Assembly (NCBI GenBank): GCA_002424605.1
Contig: DIKQ01000009.1
Coordinates: 78,988 to 142,987 of the forward strand
Direction: 5' to 3'
Length of the DNA stretch: 64,000 nt
Source of the DNA: Cloacimonetes bacterium UBA5614
GTDB taxonomy: Bacteria > Cloacimonadota > Cloacimonadia > Cloacimonadales > Cloacimonadaceae
The notes beneath the pieces are model-generated. The model saw only the letters and a list, made by a program, of their open reading frames with translations, had not been told where the DNA came from and did not search any database. How positions within the stretch are numbered: position 1 is the first letter of the stretch; every line of letters starts with the position of its first letter. This document shows positions 26,932 through 35,529 of the stretch, in pieces. The translations under genes and the position numbers were made by a program.

Positions 26932-29610
26932 TTAAAAACGGTAATCTAATTGCAGTCTGATTGTGTTTTCAGAGTGTTCAACTCTCTGGTAGTAGTTATC
27001 CTGGAATGCAGGATAAGGCTCATTATATCTTCTCATGTAGTATTCAAGTGTCTGGTAGGTTTTATTCCTGTACTTCAGGCTAAGGTACATGTTTGTGGAT
27101 ATGCGGGTATGGAAGGCAATCCAGCTTTTCAGGCCCTTGTTCCCCATGAAATCTATCTCCATGTCTTCCCAATCCCAGTGTGAAATACCATGTCCATACC
27201 AGTATATGAAGGAACCCTGCACATAGAAATTCTGGTTGAATCTATGCGTGTAGTTCACTCCGATGTAATCGCCCTTGAGTTGGGTCATTGCACCAACGAT
27301 GGTATTACTGCCGATATCTGCCGGGTTAGTCAGGGAAGTGTAGGGAGGCATGTCAACGGTATTGTATCTGTACTCAAACTCCAGATAGTTTCTGGCAGAC
27401 AGGAAGGTTCTGGCAGAGATAGTATATTCATTTGTTTTGGAGACTGCCCTATCGGCATAGTCATCATACCTGTTTACCTGATTCTTGAACCTTAGACGCA
27501 ATCCCAGCTGATAAACCGGGCGGAATTCCAGTTCACTCTGGAATCTGGCGCTGCGACGGTGATCGCTCATCCTTTCCCAGATGTCCAGATAACTGCGTCC
27601 GATGGTATAGTAGTTGTTGAAGCGGTATCTGGTCTCGAAGTAAATCCCCTTTTCCGGCTGAGCCTGGGAATTGTTTATCCACAGGTCTGAAAGCAGGGGG
27701 TTGGTGAGAGTATAGACATATTTATCAAACATGGTGTCGTCAAATTTCTCATGTTCGCTGAAAGCATTGCTGTAGGGATTGTCAAAATCCAGGTCGATAT
27801 TGCGGTAAAGAGTCAGGAAATAGAGATTTTCAAACTGGGTGTAAGCGCTCATGATAAAGGCACTGGGGTCGTCACCCAGCTTCTCATCTTTTCCTGTAAC
27901 TGTCAATTCCGCATATTCTCCCTGCAGAGAGGTATTGCCCAGAACTGTCATGCCGTCAAAACCCAGTACCCGACGGAAGTCCCTCTGGTATTTGTCTGTC
28001 TGGGTACTGTAAAGGGCGCTTATTTCTGTGTCATTGTATTTATACTTGGTATAATCATAGGAGTCCCTTATAAGAAGCTGTTTCAGTCCGTCGCCCTTGG
28101 GAACCAGGAAGTTTACATTATCATAAAGGGCCGTATAGGTGGTGAAACCCAGCTTGGTTCCGATGAAGGGATTTACCTGCAGATGCGTGCCCCACAGCTT
28201 TTCATCCATGATGTCCTTTCTGGGGGCAAGGTTGATGTAGGGTATATTGTATGGCGTGCCCAATGGAAGTTCGCTGTTGTAAAAAGTCTCTGCAGCGCTG
28301 AGCTCGTCGTTGTCAAACCGGACAGAAGAGGTCACATAGGAAAAGATATCATATTTGCCGTTGGCTCCTACTCTCGGATGTGTGCTGTTCAGGTATTGAT
28401 AAACCCCTTCACTCACTTCCACCGAATCTCTTTCCATGTAAACCATGGCATCTTTTTTATCACGTGAGAAGAAAAAGGATGCTTCAAACCAGGGATTGCG
28501 GAATTCCATGGCTGCGCCTTTCAGGGCATATTCCTGGGTGCGGGATAGGTCCGGTGTGATGCCCATGATGCGTTTGCCAAAGCCGTATCCGGTCTTCCTG
28601 GCGCTGTAGAAATCCGTGTTTTCCATCACCAGCCCTTCTCCGTATGTGGCGCGGTAGTTGCCAAGGTACACTTTCAGGGAGGAATTGTTCAGCAGGGGAA
28701 AATCCGGCTTTTCATAACCGATGTACAGCTTGGAGTCCCGCCAGACTTCTTCTTTATTATCCATGCTGATGACTGGCGACTCGCCTTTGGAGGAATAATA
28801 CATCCAGCCGGATTTCAGCATATTGCCATATCTGACGCGGGTTTTGAACAGGACATCCGGACTTATCTCATCAAGTCCAAAGTATCCCCAGTAACTGTAT
28901 TTCCTGGTATGAGGAGCGATTACACCGCTGGAAGCGCTGCCCGTATTGCGCAGGATGGCTTCTTTCATCATATCCATAGCGCCTTCTTCCATATACCGGG
29001 TGAAATACTGCAGCTGCGCGTCAACAAATACTCTGTTTTTCACGGGAGGGTCCCGGTAATATACAAAGCTGCGCAGATTGGTGTAGCCGTAGTATGAGAG
29101 GCCGGGCGTGTTGCGCAAATCCCTCATGTCCGCGATTGTATCTCCGCGGGCTCTGCGGGTAAGGATTGCAGCTGCGTCAACTGCCGAAACGTTTGGCAGG
29201 CTGATCAAATCATCAAAGTGCATCTTGTTTATATTCTGCGGCGTCATCAGATAATCCATCCAAACATCTGCCATGCCTTCAGAGGCTCCTTCATTGGAGT
29301 CATATCTGTCCAGCATATCCATGATTTCCTCACGTCTTTGGGTAACTTCATCCGTTTCGCGATAGAGGGAAACCAGGACCAGCGGGCGCAGCTTTAGCAG
29401 AGTCTTCTGGTCTATGGATGGGATTTTCCTGAGGTCGTAGATACTGCTGAAAAAGGATATGTATTCACGATAGGAATAGATATCCTTTGCCTGCTCTTCA
29501 GTCACCGGCAGCTGCCTTATCTCCGCCAGGGTGGCGGTGTTCAGGTCAAGCAGCTGTGCGTGGATAAAAATCGGCAGCAGACATAATAATAATAACAGCC
29601 ATCTTTTCAT
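26932..29610 (-). CDS. Helix-hairpin-helix domain fused to a large outer-membrane barrel
   Basis: 892 residues. After a signal peptide (MKRWLLLLLCLLPIFIHA) comes a ComEA-like helix-hairpin-helix block (LLDLNTATLAEIRQLPVT, IYDLRKIPSIDQKTLLKL). A second pair is near residue 130-180 (FDDLISLPNVSAVDAAAIL, DMRDLRNTPGLSYYGY). The remaining 700 residues are an aromatic-rich beta-barrel with even strand spacing, ending LQLDYRF. HhH domains bind DNA in competence proteins; joined to an outer-membrane barrel this suggests a surface or periplasmic DNA-handling role, or simply a protein-interaction module. It is first in a three-gene run with the FadL-like and 5'-nucleotidase genes, a grouping that would fit use of external DNA or nucleotides (inference). 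Confidence 0.75.
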   Translation of the reverse strand: MKRWLLLLLCLLPIFIHAQLLDLNTATLAEIRQLPVTEEQAKDIYSYREYISFFSSIYDLRKIPSIDQKTLLKLRPLVLVSLYRETDEVTQRREEIMDMLDRYDSNEGASEGMADVWMDYLMTPQNINKMHFDDLISLPNVSAVDAAAILTRRARGDTIADMRDLRNTPGLSYYGYTNLRSFVYYRDPPVKNRVFVDAQLQYFTRYMEEGAMDMMKEAILRNTGSASSGVIAPHTRKYSYWGYFGLDEISPDVLFKTRVRYGNMLKSGWMYYSSKGESPVISMDNKEEVWRDSKLYIGYEKPDFPLLNNSSLKVYLGNYRATYGEGLVMENTDFYSARKTGYGFGKRIMGITPDLSRTQEYALKGAAMEFRNPWFEASFFFSRDKKDAMVYMERDSVEVSEGVYQYLNSTHPRVGANGKYDIFSYVTSSVRFDNDELSAAETFYNSELPLGTPYNIPYINLAPRKDIMDEKLWGTHLQVNPFIGTKLGFTTYTALYDNVNFLVPKGDGLKQLLIRDSYDYTKYKYNDTEISALYSTQTDKYQRDFRRVLGFDGMTVLGNTSLQGEYAELTVTGKDEKLGDDPSAFIMSAYTQFENLYFLTLYRNIDLDFDNPYSNAFSEHEKFDDTMFDKYVYTLTNPLLSDLWINNSQAQPEKGIYFETRYRFNNYYTIGRSYLDIWERMSDHRRSARFQSELEFRPVYQLGLRLRFKNQVNRYDDYADRAVSKTNEYTISARTFLSARNYLEFEYRYNTVDMPPYTSLTNPADIGSNTIVGAMTQLKGDYIGVNYTHRFNQNFYVQGSFIYWYGHGISHWDWEDMEIDFMGNKGLKSWIAFHTRISTNMYLSLKYRNKTYQTLEYYMRRYNEPYPAFQDNYYQRVEHSENTIRLQLDYRF

Positions 29611-29845
29611 ATTAGTTCCTTAGTTAGTTTTCCAACAAAATGACATGATAAATCAACTTTATATTTTGTAAAGATAATTTAATTCTGATTTCCAACCACT
29701 TTTATTCTCACGGCTCGGACTCGCTTGTCTATCGGGTTTCAAATCAATCTTGCAGTAAATCACCTGACAAATTTCCTTGACTTAATTGCAGTTATCATTT
29801 TTCAAGTAAATATAATTAAAGATTATTCCCTAAGGAGTTATACAG
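29611..29845. promoter_or_regulatory. Divergent promoter region
   Basis: AT-rich gap between the leftward HhH-barrel gene and the rightward TPR lipoprotein gene. TTGACT at 29777-29782 is a possible -35 box for the plus gene, but no well-spaced -10 box was found. CTAAGGAG (29831-29838) is the ribosome site of the plus gene. Confidence 0.35.
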
Positions 29846-30994
29846 ATGAAAAAAGCCCTCTTGTTTGCTCTGGTCCTGACACTGGTTCTGGGTGCCTGTT
29901 CTGCTAACCGGCAAAAACTCTCACCCCAGGCAAATCTTAATCTGAAAAGCGCTAATGTGTATTACCAGCAGAAAGACAATGAAACCTCTCTGCTCAGAGC
30001 GTTGGATTTATATGAAAGAGTCCTGTCCGATAATCCCGACCACGTGGTTGCGCTCAAGCGTTCTGCAGACCTCAACCTCTACTTTGCCACCAAGGAAGAG
30101 CCTGCCAAAGCTGAGAAAGACGGTGTGGTGCAATACATGAAAATGGAAAATGCCAAGAAAGTCATCGGTTTATTCCAGATTACCCATGCCAGGTATAGCA
30201 AAGTCATCGAGGTCATGGACACTTTTGTAAAGCTCAATGACGATGAAAAAGCTGTCAGGCGCGATTCCCAGCGCAAGAAAGAAAGCTCCTGGGTGCGTCT
30301 GTTCAAAATCGGGCAACTGCAGTTTGAAAACAAGCTGTATGACGATGCAGTGGAAACATTTGACATTGTTTACAATCTTGATACCACCCGCCAGGAAGCC
30401 CTGCGCATGCTGGTCGCAGTCTATCAGGAAACCGGCGACAATGAGAAGTTTGAGCTTTATATGGACAGAGTGCTTGCTGTTGCTCCCGATGATGCTGATA
30501 TGATCAGACTGAAAGGCGCTTACCATTATAACAAAAAGGAATACGCCGAAGCAGCGGAATACTTCAGAAGAACCATGGCTACAAACCCTCTGGATACAAA
30601 CAACATGCTCCTGCTTTCTTCATCTTATACTGAACAGAAAGATTACCAGCCCGCCCTTGAAATCCTGGTCAGGGTCTTGCGCCTGGAGCCTGAAAACCTC
30701 GATGTGCTGATTTCAGCCAAGGATTTATCTGCAGCACTCAATAACAAGACTGCTGAGATTGATTACTGGAAACGCATCCTGGCCTTGGATTCCTCCGTCA
30801 AAAACCTGGAGGATTTTTCCTTCCGTATGTTCTACCTGGAAGAATACCAGACTGCCATGCCCTATGCTGAAATGTGGTATGAGAAAGACAACACCAACAA
30901 GCTGGCTGTAAGCACCTGCATCACCCTCGCCAATAAAATCGGACGACCTGACCTCGAAAAGAAATACTCCGATATTTATAAAAGACTTCAATAA
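29846..30994 (+). CDS. TPR-repeat lipoprotein
   Basis: 382 residues. The signal peptide ends in the lipobox LGAC with Cys18, so the protein is lipid-anchored. The rest is helical with tetratricopeptide pairs: ALDLYERVLSDNPDHVVALK, FENKLYDDAVETFDIVYNLD, YNKKEYAEAAEYFRRTMATN, YTEQKDYQPALEILVRVLRL. TPR lipoproteins usually act as scaffolds for envelope complexes or secretion machines; no partner is visible nearby. It is monocistronic with a strong terminator. Confidence 0.85.
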   Translation: MKKALLFALVLTLVLGACSANRQKLSPQANLNLKSANVYYQQKDNETSLLRALDLYERVLSDNPDHVVALKRSADLNLYFATKEEPAKAEKDGVVQYMKMENAKKVIGLFQITHARYSKVIEVMDTFVKLNDDEKAVRRDSQRKKESSWVRLFKIGQLQFENKLYDDAVETFDIVYNLDTTRQEALRMLVAVYQETGDNEKFELYMDRVLAVAPDDADMIRLKGAYHYNKKEYAEAAEYFRRTMATNPLDTNNMLLLSSSYTEQKDYQPALEILVRVLRLEPENLDVLISAKDLSAALNNKTAEIDYWKRILALDSSVKNLEDFSFRMFYLEEYQTAMPYAEMWYEKDNTNKLAVSTCITLANKIGRPDLEKKYSDIYKRLQ

Positions 30995-31013
30995 TACTGA
31001 ATAGATTCTTCTT

Positions 31014-31047
31014 AAGCGAGCTGTGGCCATTCAGCTCGCTTTTTTTA
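31014..31047 (+). terminator. Terminator of the TPR lipoprotein gene
   Basis: AAGCGAGCTG (31014-31023) and CAGCTCGCTT (31032-31041) form a perfect 10-bp stem followed by a T run. Confidence 0.95.
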
Positions 31048-31153
31048 TTGTCCGGCATATAGCTGCCTCTGATTTTACCATCTGCCCTGACCTCTGTTTT
31101 TCCATAAATCCTCCCGCCCCAAAACCTGCCTCTCCCCTGCTTCTTCCTTAGGA

Positions 31154-31244
31154 GCATTACGGTAGCATTACGGTACCATTACGGTAGCATTGCGGTCATT
31201 GACCGTATTACTACCGTAATGGTACCGTAATGCTACCGTAATGA
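31154..31244. repeat. 11-bp-phased palindromic element E4 (most regular copy)
   Basis: Left units: GCATTACGGTA (31154-31164), GCATTACGGTA (31165-31175), CCATTACGGTA (31176-31186), GCATTGCGGTC (31187-31197). A 3-base loop ATT follows. The other strand from the right then reads TCATTACGGTA, GCATTACGGTA, CCATTACGGTA, GTAATACGGTC, each exactly 11 bases (31244 down to 31201). Corresponding units of the two arms match, down to the odd C in unit three. The flank GATTAAGGAGGAAGGATGC (31244-31262) resembles the right flank of E1. Confidence 0.9.
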
Positions 31245-31349
31245 GATTAAGGAGGAAGGATGCAAAAAGTGAGGGGAAGTTTGTTTGGGAATAGGGTAGC
31301 TGTGAGGAGAATGATTGGTTTTGGCAGGACGCATCAGATGATGGTAAAG

Positions 31350-31364
31350 GTTTTTATTGACAAA
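31350..31364 (+). promoter_or_regulatory. Shared -35-type element before the small membrane protein gene
   Basis: GTTTTTATTGACAAA is identical over 15 bases to 890-904. TTGACA is at 31357-31362. The matching -10 box is not clear. The start of the downstream gene is 60 bases on. Confidence 0.4.
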
Positions 31365-31423
31365 CGAAAGCGGTTTTGCAGTTTGTTTACGCAGTTAATT
31401 TTGAGTTATTTGGGAGAATAGCA

Positions 31424-31678
31424 ATGACGAATCTGAAGATGTTAAAAGTCCTCAATCCGATAATGCTGCTTACTTTTCTGGCTGCTGCGCTGGGAATCAT
31501 CCTGTACAGGTTTCCCATCATCGCTTCCCTGCATGAAGGCAGCCTTGCTTATGAAGTTCACACGATTGCCGGCCAAATCTTTATCCTGCTTGCGTTTTTG
31601 CACATCATCCTTAACTGGAACTGGATAAAGCTGCATATTTTTGGAATCAAAGCCAAACCCAAAAAAGCCAAGAAATAG
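31424..31678 (+). CDS. Small DUF4405-like membrane protein
   Basis: 84 residues from the ATG at 31424, which follows GGGAG; an upstream ATG at 31376 would add 16 unlikely residues. Two membrane spans: NPIMLLTFLAAALGIILYRF and IAGQIFILLAFLHIILNWNW. The second span has His residues (VHTIAG and FLHIILNW) arranged as in DUF4405-type cytochrome-b-like membrane proteins, so haem or quinone contact is possible. The C-terminus is basic (KAKPKKAKK). No partner gene is adjacent. Confidence 0.6.
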   Translation: MTNLKMLKVLNPIMLLTFLAAALGIILYRFPIIASLHEGSLAYEVHTIAGQIFILLAFLHIILNWNWIKLHIFGIKAKPKKAKK

Positions 31679-31750
31679 ATTCCCATTACCAGTTTAGCCA
31701 ACCTGACAAACAGAGTTTAATTAGCGAGATAGAGGTTTCCGAAACGAGAT

Positions 31751-34700
31751 ATGCCCAAACACACTTCTTTGCTTACACAATCACAAACTGACGAGCTATT
31801 CAGTCAGCTGACCGAACTTTACGGAACGGATATCAGCCTGACAGAGAGGCTGATACGGTGCCGACAGGTGATGGAAAACCTCTACAAGACCCTGACGGCA
31901 AATGCTAACATCGCCTTTACAGGCTTGTATGCCCGCATGCAGTATGTCCACGAAATCTCCCCCATCCCCGGTTCACTGGTGGAACAGCTTCAGCTGCTGC
32001 GCCTGCTGACCAACAAAGTGGTGCATAAAGACGATTTTGACTTTGGGGAAAAGGATTTTACCAGTTCCGTAAAAGTCATAGCGGAAGCGACGGGTTACTT
32101 TGGCGGTAAACCGGTCCCGGATGAACTCAAGACTTATCTGGAAAGCAGGAATGCCCAGAATTTCCAGGCATTCAGAACCACGGAAGAGCAGACCATCGAA
32201 CATATCTTCGGTACGGTCAACACGTGGAAAGTATCTCCGGTGCGGGACAGCCGCAGTTTCCTGGAAATCCGCTGTTTGACTCCGGAAGGAATGGAAATCA
32301 CTGTCACGCTGTGGGATAAGGCAGACAGGAAAAACCCCTGCCAGAACTGGCTGATTCTGGACAAAGCATTGTGGAAGTATTGCAATATCAGCTTTTACAA
32401 TCTTTCCATCGTGCAGGGAGTGGCAAACCGCTTTCAAAGCACCCAGCATACAATGGTGGTGCTGGAACCGGACTTTCTGGTGGACGTCTCCTCAGTGGCA
32501 GACAGCTTCCAGAACAGGGAATGTTATCCGGAGCTTTTTATCCTCAACCGCTTTTTCAGCGAACCCATCACCCCCGCCCTCGCAAAAGGCAAATGCGTAA
32601 ACCATATCTTTGATGAATTTATCACTGACCCTTCCAAGCCGATAGACAAGGTTTTTGAGGAATATCTGCAGAGCAATCCCCAGCAGGTTTTCTCACTTGG
32701 CAAAGAGGCCTGGACAGAGATTTTCCATCAGATAGAGATGGACCATAGCCTGCAGTTAAAAGATGTGGGCAGCCGGCTCAGTAAAAAAAGCTGTCAGCTG
32801 GAGCCGTCCTTCATATCGCTCAGATACGGCCTGCACGGCAGACTGGATGTGATGACGCTCCCTGATGAAAAGAATCCCAAATATTCCATCATCGAGCTCA
32901 AAAGCGGTTCAGCGCCTTCGCATGACGTATGGCGTGGACATCAGATGCAGGTGGTGGGTTATAACCTGATTCTGAAAGACATCTACGGCGCTGCAAACCT
33001 CTCCAGCAGTTCGATATTCTACTCCAAAAGCAGTGAAACGCCTCTGCGGCATGTGGTAAACCACATTACGCTGGAGCAGGATTTCCTGATGTGCCGCAAC
33101 CGGATTATCGGCCTGATGCAGATGCTGGCAACCAAACCCGAAACCTTTGTAAACTGGCTCAAAACCAATCCAAGAGATTATCCTAACAAGTTCCTGAATG
33201 AAAAAGCCAGCCACGTCAGCAGTGTATTGCAGAACCTGACTGAGGAAGAACTGAATTGGCTGACCAAGAAACTGCGTTTTATCTTCCGCGAAATCTGGGC
33301 AATTAAGACCGGCGCTTTCGTGGAAAGCGAATCTGTAAATTATGGATTCAGCTCACTCTGGAACTGCAGCCAGGCGGAAAAAAGACAGCAGTACAGAATC
33401 ATTGACAACCTCTGGATAGAAAGTGTCAGCGATGATATCATAACCTTCCACCGCCAGGACGAGCGGATGCTTTCCAATCTCAGGATTGGTGATATCGTAG
33501 TAATGTATAAGCAGGACCTTGCCGTCAATGAGCAGCAGCTGATAAGAGGAACGATTATCACTTTGAATGACGAAAAAGTGGAAATCCGAACCCGCTGCCG
33601 TATGAAAAAAGAAGGGGTCTTTGATAACTATACGATGTGGGCGATTGAGCCGGACCTGATGGAATCTTCGCTCTACAGCGGACTTAGTTCCATTTTTGTC
33701 TTCCTGCAGGCAGAAAAGGAAACCAGGGCAAAACTGCTGGGCACCAGGGTCCCGGAGTTTTCAGAAATTGAGTTGCCTGAGTCGCTTTCCTGGCGCAAAG
33801 ATGTTTCGGAAGCGCTCAAAGGCATGATAACAGCCAAAGACTATTACCTGGTGCAGGGCCCTCCCGGGACAGGGAAAACCTCCACTCTGCTGATGCAGTA
33901 TGTTCACCATATCCTGAATGAAACCAAAAACAAGATTTTGCTGCTCAGCTTTACCAACCGCGCAGTGGATGAGATTTGCGCCAATCTGGAACGTGAGCAC
34001 ATCAAATTTATCCGGCTGGGAAACTATACACCCGTGCTGCAAAGCGTTTCCAAAACAAACACCAGGCCTTTGTCCAAAAAAGCTGTCTATGCAAGCCCTG
34101 AGACAGATTATGAGACAAACAGGGTATTTGCCTCCACGGTTCACTCCTTTTTGGCTGCCGCGCCGGATTTGCTGGGCAGGATAGAAATCGATGAAATGGT
34201 GGTGGACGAAGCTTCGCAGATATTGGAGCATAATGTAATCGGATTAATGTCCAGGATAAAAAAGACTATCCTGATAGGCGACCAGAACCAGTTGCCGCCC
34301 ATTATCCTGCAGCAAGAAGACACTGAGAAAATCTCCATCCTGGAAAAGCTTATCAGCAACGCAGACAAGAAAATCTTCCCGTCCTGCTATTCTATGCTGA
34401 CCCACCACTACCGCATGCACAATGATATTGCCAGGCTGGTGATTGATAATTATGGAAAGAAGCTGGTGCCAAATTCCAAAAGACAGATGCTGCATGAGCC
34501 TTGGCTGCAAAGTTCGGACGACTTTCTGCAAAAAGTGCTTGCTTCCAGAATAGTCTGGATTGATACACAGCCATCAGTAAAAAGCAAAGCGGACGATGCG
34601 CATGCAGCCTGGATACGTTTGTTTATCGATAAGCTCAGCACCCATATTCCCCCTGATGAAATCTGCGCAAAAGTCGGTGTGATATCTCCCTTCCGGGCGC

Positions 34701-35026
34701 AGGCACAGTGTATAATCTCCTCTTTGGGAGCAAGATACAAAGGAATTACGGTTGATACGGTCGAGCGCTACCAGGGTTCGGAACGGGAATGCATCATTAT
34801 GTCCTATCCGGTCAGGTATCATTATGAGCTTTCCATGCTGCAATCCATCAATAACATTGGGACGGTTGACCGCAAGCTGAATGTAGCCCTCAGCCGCGCC
34901 AGGGAACAGCTTATCATCCTGGGAAGCAGCAAAGTCCTCACTCATTCGGAGTTCTTTCACAAAGTCTATTCATTAGTCCAGAATCATGGCATGATAATCC
35001 GCGGCGAAGATATCAATCTCAATTAA
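31751..35026 (+). CDS. Dna2-like nuclease-helicase (PD-(D/E)XK plus SF1)
   Basis: 1091 residues. The first 330 are unassigned. A RecB/Cas4-type nuclease core follows: GRLDVM near 365, IIELKSG near 381, HQMQVVGY near 400. An OB-like stretch (about 560-640) precedes a UPF1/Dna2-type superfamily 1 helicase. Its motif I is QGPPGTGKTST at about 702, Ia LLSFTNRAVDEI, II VVDEAS near 817, III LIGDQNQLPPI, V VDTVERYQGSE and VI NVALSRAREQLI. Dna2 enzymes resect or trim DNA flaps in replication and double-strand-break repair. I did not find the four-cysteine Fe-S set of eukaryotic Dna2 and Cas4. It stands alone, so a repair role is likelier than a defence one, though similar fusions occur in defence islands. 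Confidence 0.85.
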   Translation: MPKHTSLLTQSQTDELFSQLTELYGTDISLTERLIRCRQVMENLYKTLTANANIAFTGLYARMQYVHEISPIPGSLVEQLQLLRLLTNKVVHKDDFDFGEKDFTSSVKVIAEATGYFGGKPVPDELKTYLESRNAQNFQAFRTTEEQTIEHIFGTVNTWKVSPVRDSRSFLEIRCLTPEGMEITVTLWDKADRKNPCQNWLILDKALWKYCNISFYNLSIVQGVANRFQSTQHTMVVLEPDFLVDVSSVADSFQNRECYPELFILNRFFSEPITPALAKGKCVNHIFDEFITDPSKPIDKVFEEYLQSNPQQVFSLGKEAWTEIFHQIEMDHSLQLKDVGSRLSKKSCQLEPSFISLRYGLHGRLDVMTLPDEKNPKYSIIELKSGSAPSHDVWRGHQMQVVGYNLILKDIYGAANLSSSSIFYSKSSETPLRHVVNHITLEQDFLMCRNRIIGLMQMLATKPETFVNWLKTNPRDYPNKFLNEKASHVSSVLQNLTEEELNWLTKKLRFIFREIWAIKTGAFVESESVNYGFSSLWNCSQAEKRQQYRIIDNLWIESVSDDIITFHRQDERMLSNLRIGDIVVMYKQDLAVNEQQLIRGTIITLNDEKVEIRTRCRMKKEGVFDNYTMWAIEPDLMESSLYSGLSSIFVFLQAEKETRAKLLGTRVPEFSEIELPESLSWRKDVSEALKGMITAKDYYLVQGPPGTGKTSTLLMQYVHHILNETKNKILLLSFTNRAVDEICANLEREHIKFIRLGNYTPVLQSVSKTNTRPLSKKAVYASPETDYETNRVFASTVHSFLAAAPDLLGRIEIDEMVVDEASQILEHNVIGLMSRIKKTILIGDQNQLPPIILQQEDTEKISILEKLISNADKKIFPSCYSMLTHHYRMHNDIARLVIDNYGKKLVPNSKRQMLHEPWLQSSDDFLQKVLASRIVWIDTQPSVKSKADDAHAAWIRLFIDKLSTHIPPDEICAKVGVISPFRAQAQCIISSLGARYKGITVDTVERYQGSERECIIMSYPVRYHYELSMLQSINNIGTVDRKLNVALSRAREQLIILGSSKVLTHSEFFHKVYSLVQNHGMIIRGEDINLN

Positions 35027-35116
35027 TCCTTGACTTTATCCCCCCGATTTTATTTAGGCATAAAGGATAGTTAATCATAGTGTAAATGATAATTTCATAA
35101 CATAAAGGAGTATATT

Positions 35117-35434
35117 ATGAGCCAGCCCAATCCTCCCAACCAGTTGAACATCAAAATCGACGAGAAAGTCGGCGAAGGCGTCTATGCCAATTTCTTTGTA
35201 ATCACAAACTCACCCTCCGAATTCATTCTTGACTTCGGCAGAATCGTTCCGGGTATCCCCGATGCCAAGATTTATACCAGGGTCATGACCACACCCCAGC
35301 ACGCCAAGCAGATGCTGCAGCTTCTGGAAAAAAACATCCAGAATTTCGAATCCCAATTCGGCGAAATCAAGATAATCGGCCAACCTGATAACAAGTCGGT
35401 TGGATTCAAGACCAGCCAGCCTACTAATAGCTGA
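35117..35434 (+). CDS. DUF3467 protein
   Basis: 105 residues, no signal peptide. The pattern VYANFFVITNSPSEFILDFGRIVPG, then ARVITTPQHAK-like KIYTRVMTTPQHAKQMLQLLEKNIQNFESQFGEI, is characteristic of DUF3467, a widespread small protein of unknown function. AAGGAG precedes the ATG. It lies between the Dna2-like gene and secD, and a hairpin follows. Confidence 0.85.
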   Translation: MSQPNPPNQLNIKIDEKVGEGVYANFFVITNSPSEFILDFGRIVPGIPDAKIYTRVMTTPQHAKQMLQLLEKNIQNFESQFGEIKIIGQPDNKSVGFKTSQPTNS

Positions 35435-35441
35435 AACCTAA

Positions 35442-35470
35442 AATGACTTGACGAAACAAGTCATTCTAAA
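35442..35470 (+). terminator. Hairpin after the DUF3467 gene
   Basis: AATGACTTG (35442-35450), loop ACGAAA, CAAGTCATT (35457-35465). The following T run is weak, so it may only partly stop transcription before secD. Confidence 0.5.
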
Positions 35471-35529
35471 GTTTTGGATTAGACTGTTTATAAATATGAT
35501 AATAACTAGATAAAAGGGAGCAATTGCGA

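Larger units (their letters stand above)
30995..31423. other. 429-base gap with terminator, element E4 and a promoter
   Basis: Contains the TPR gene terminator (31014-31047), the long palindrome E4 (31154-31244), and GTTTTTATTGACAAA (31350-31364) upstream of the small membrane protein gene. No gene seen. Confidence 0.7.

Noticed and set aside
29711..29752. GGTTTCAAATC resembling a tRNA T-arm
   Set aside because: No acceptor stem, D-arm or anticodon stem could be paired around it.
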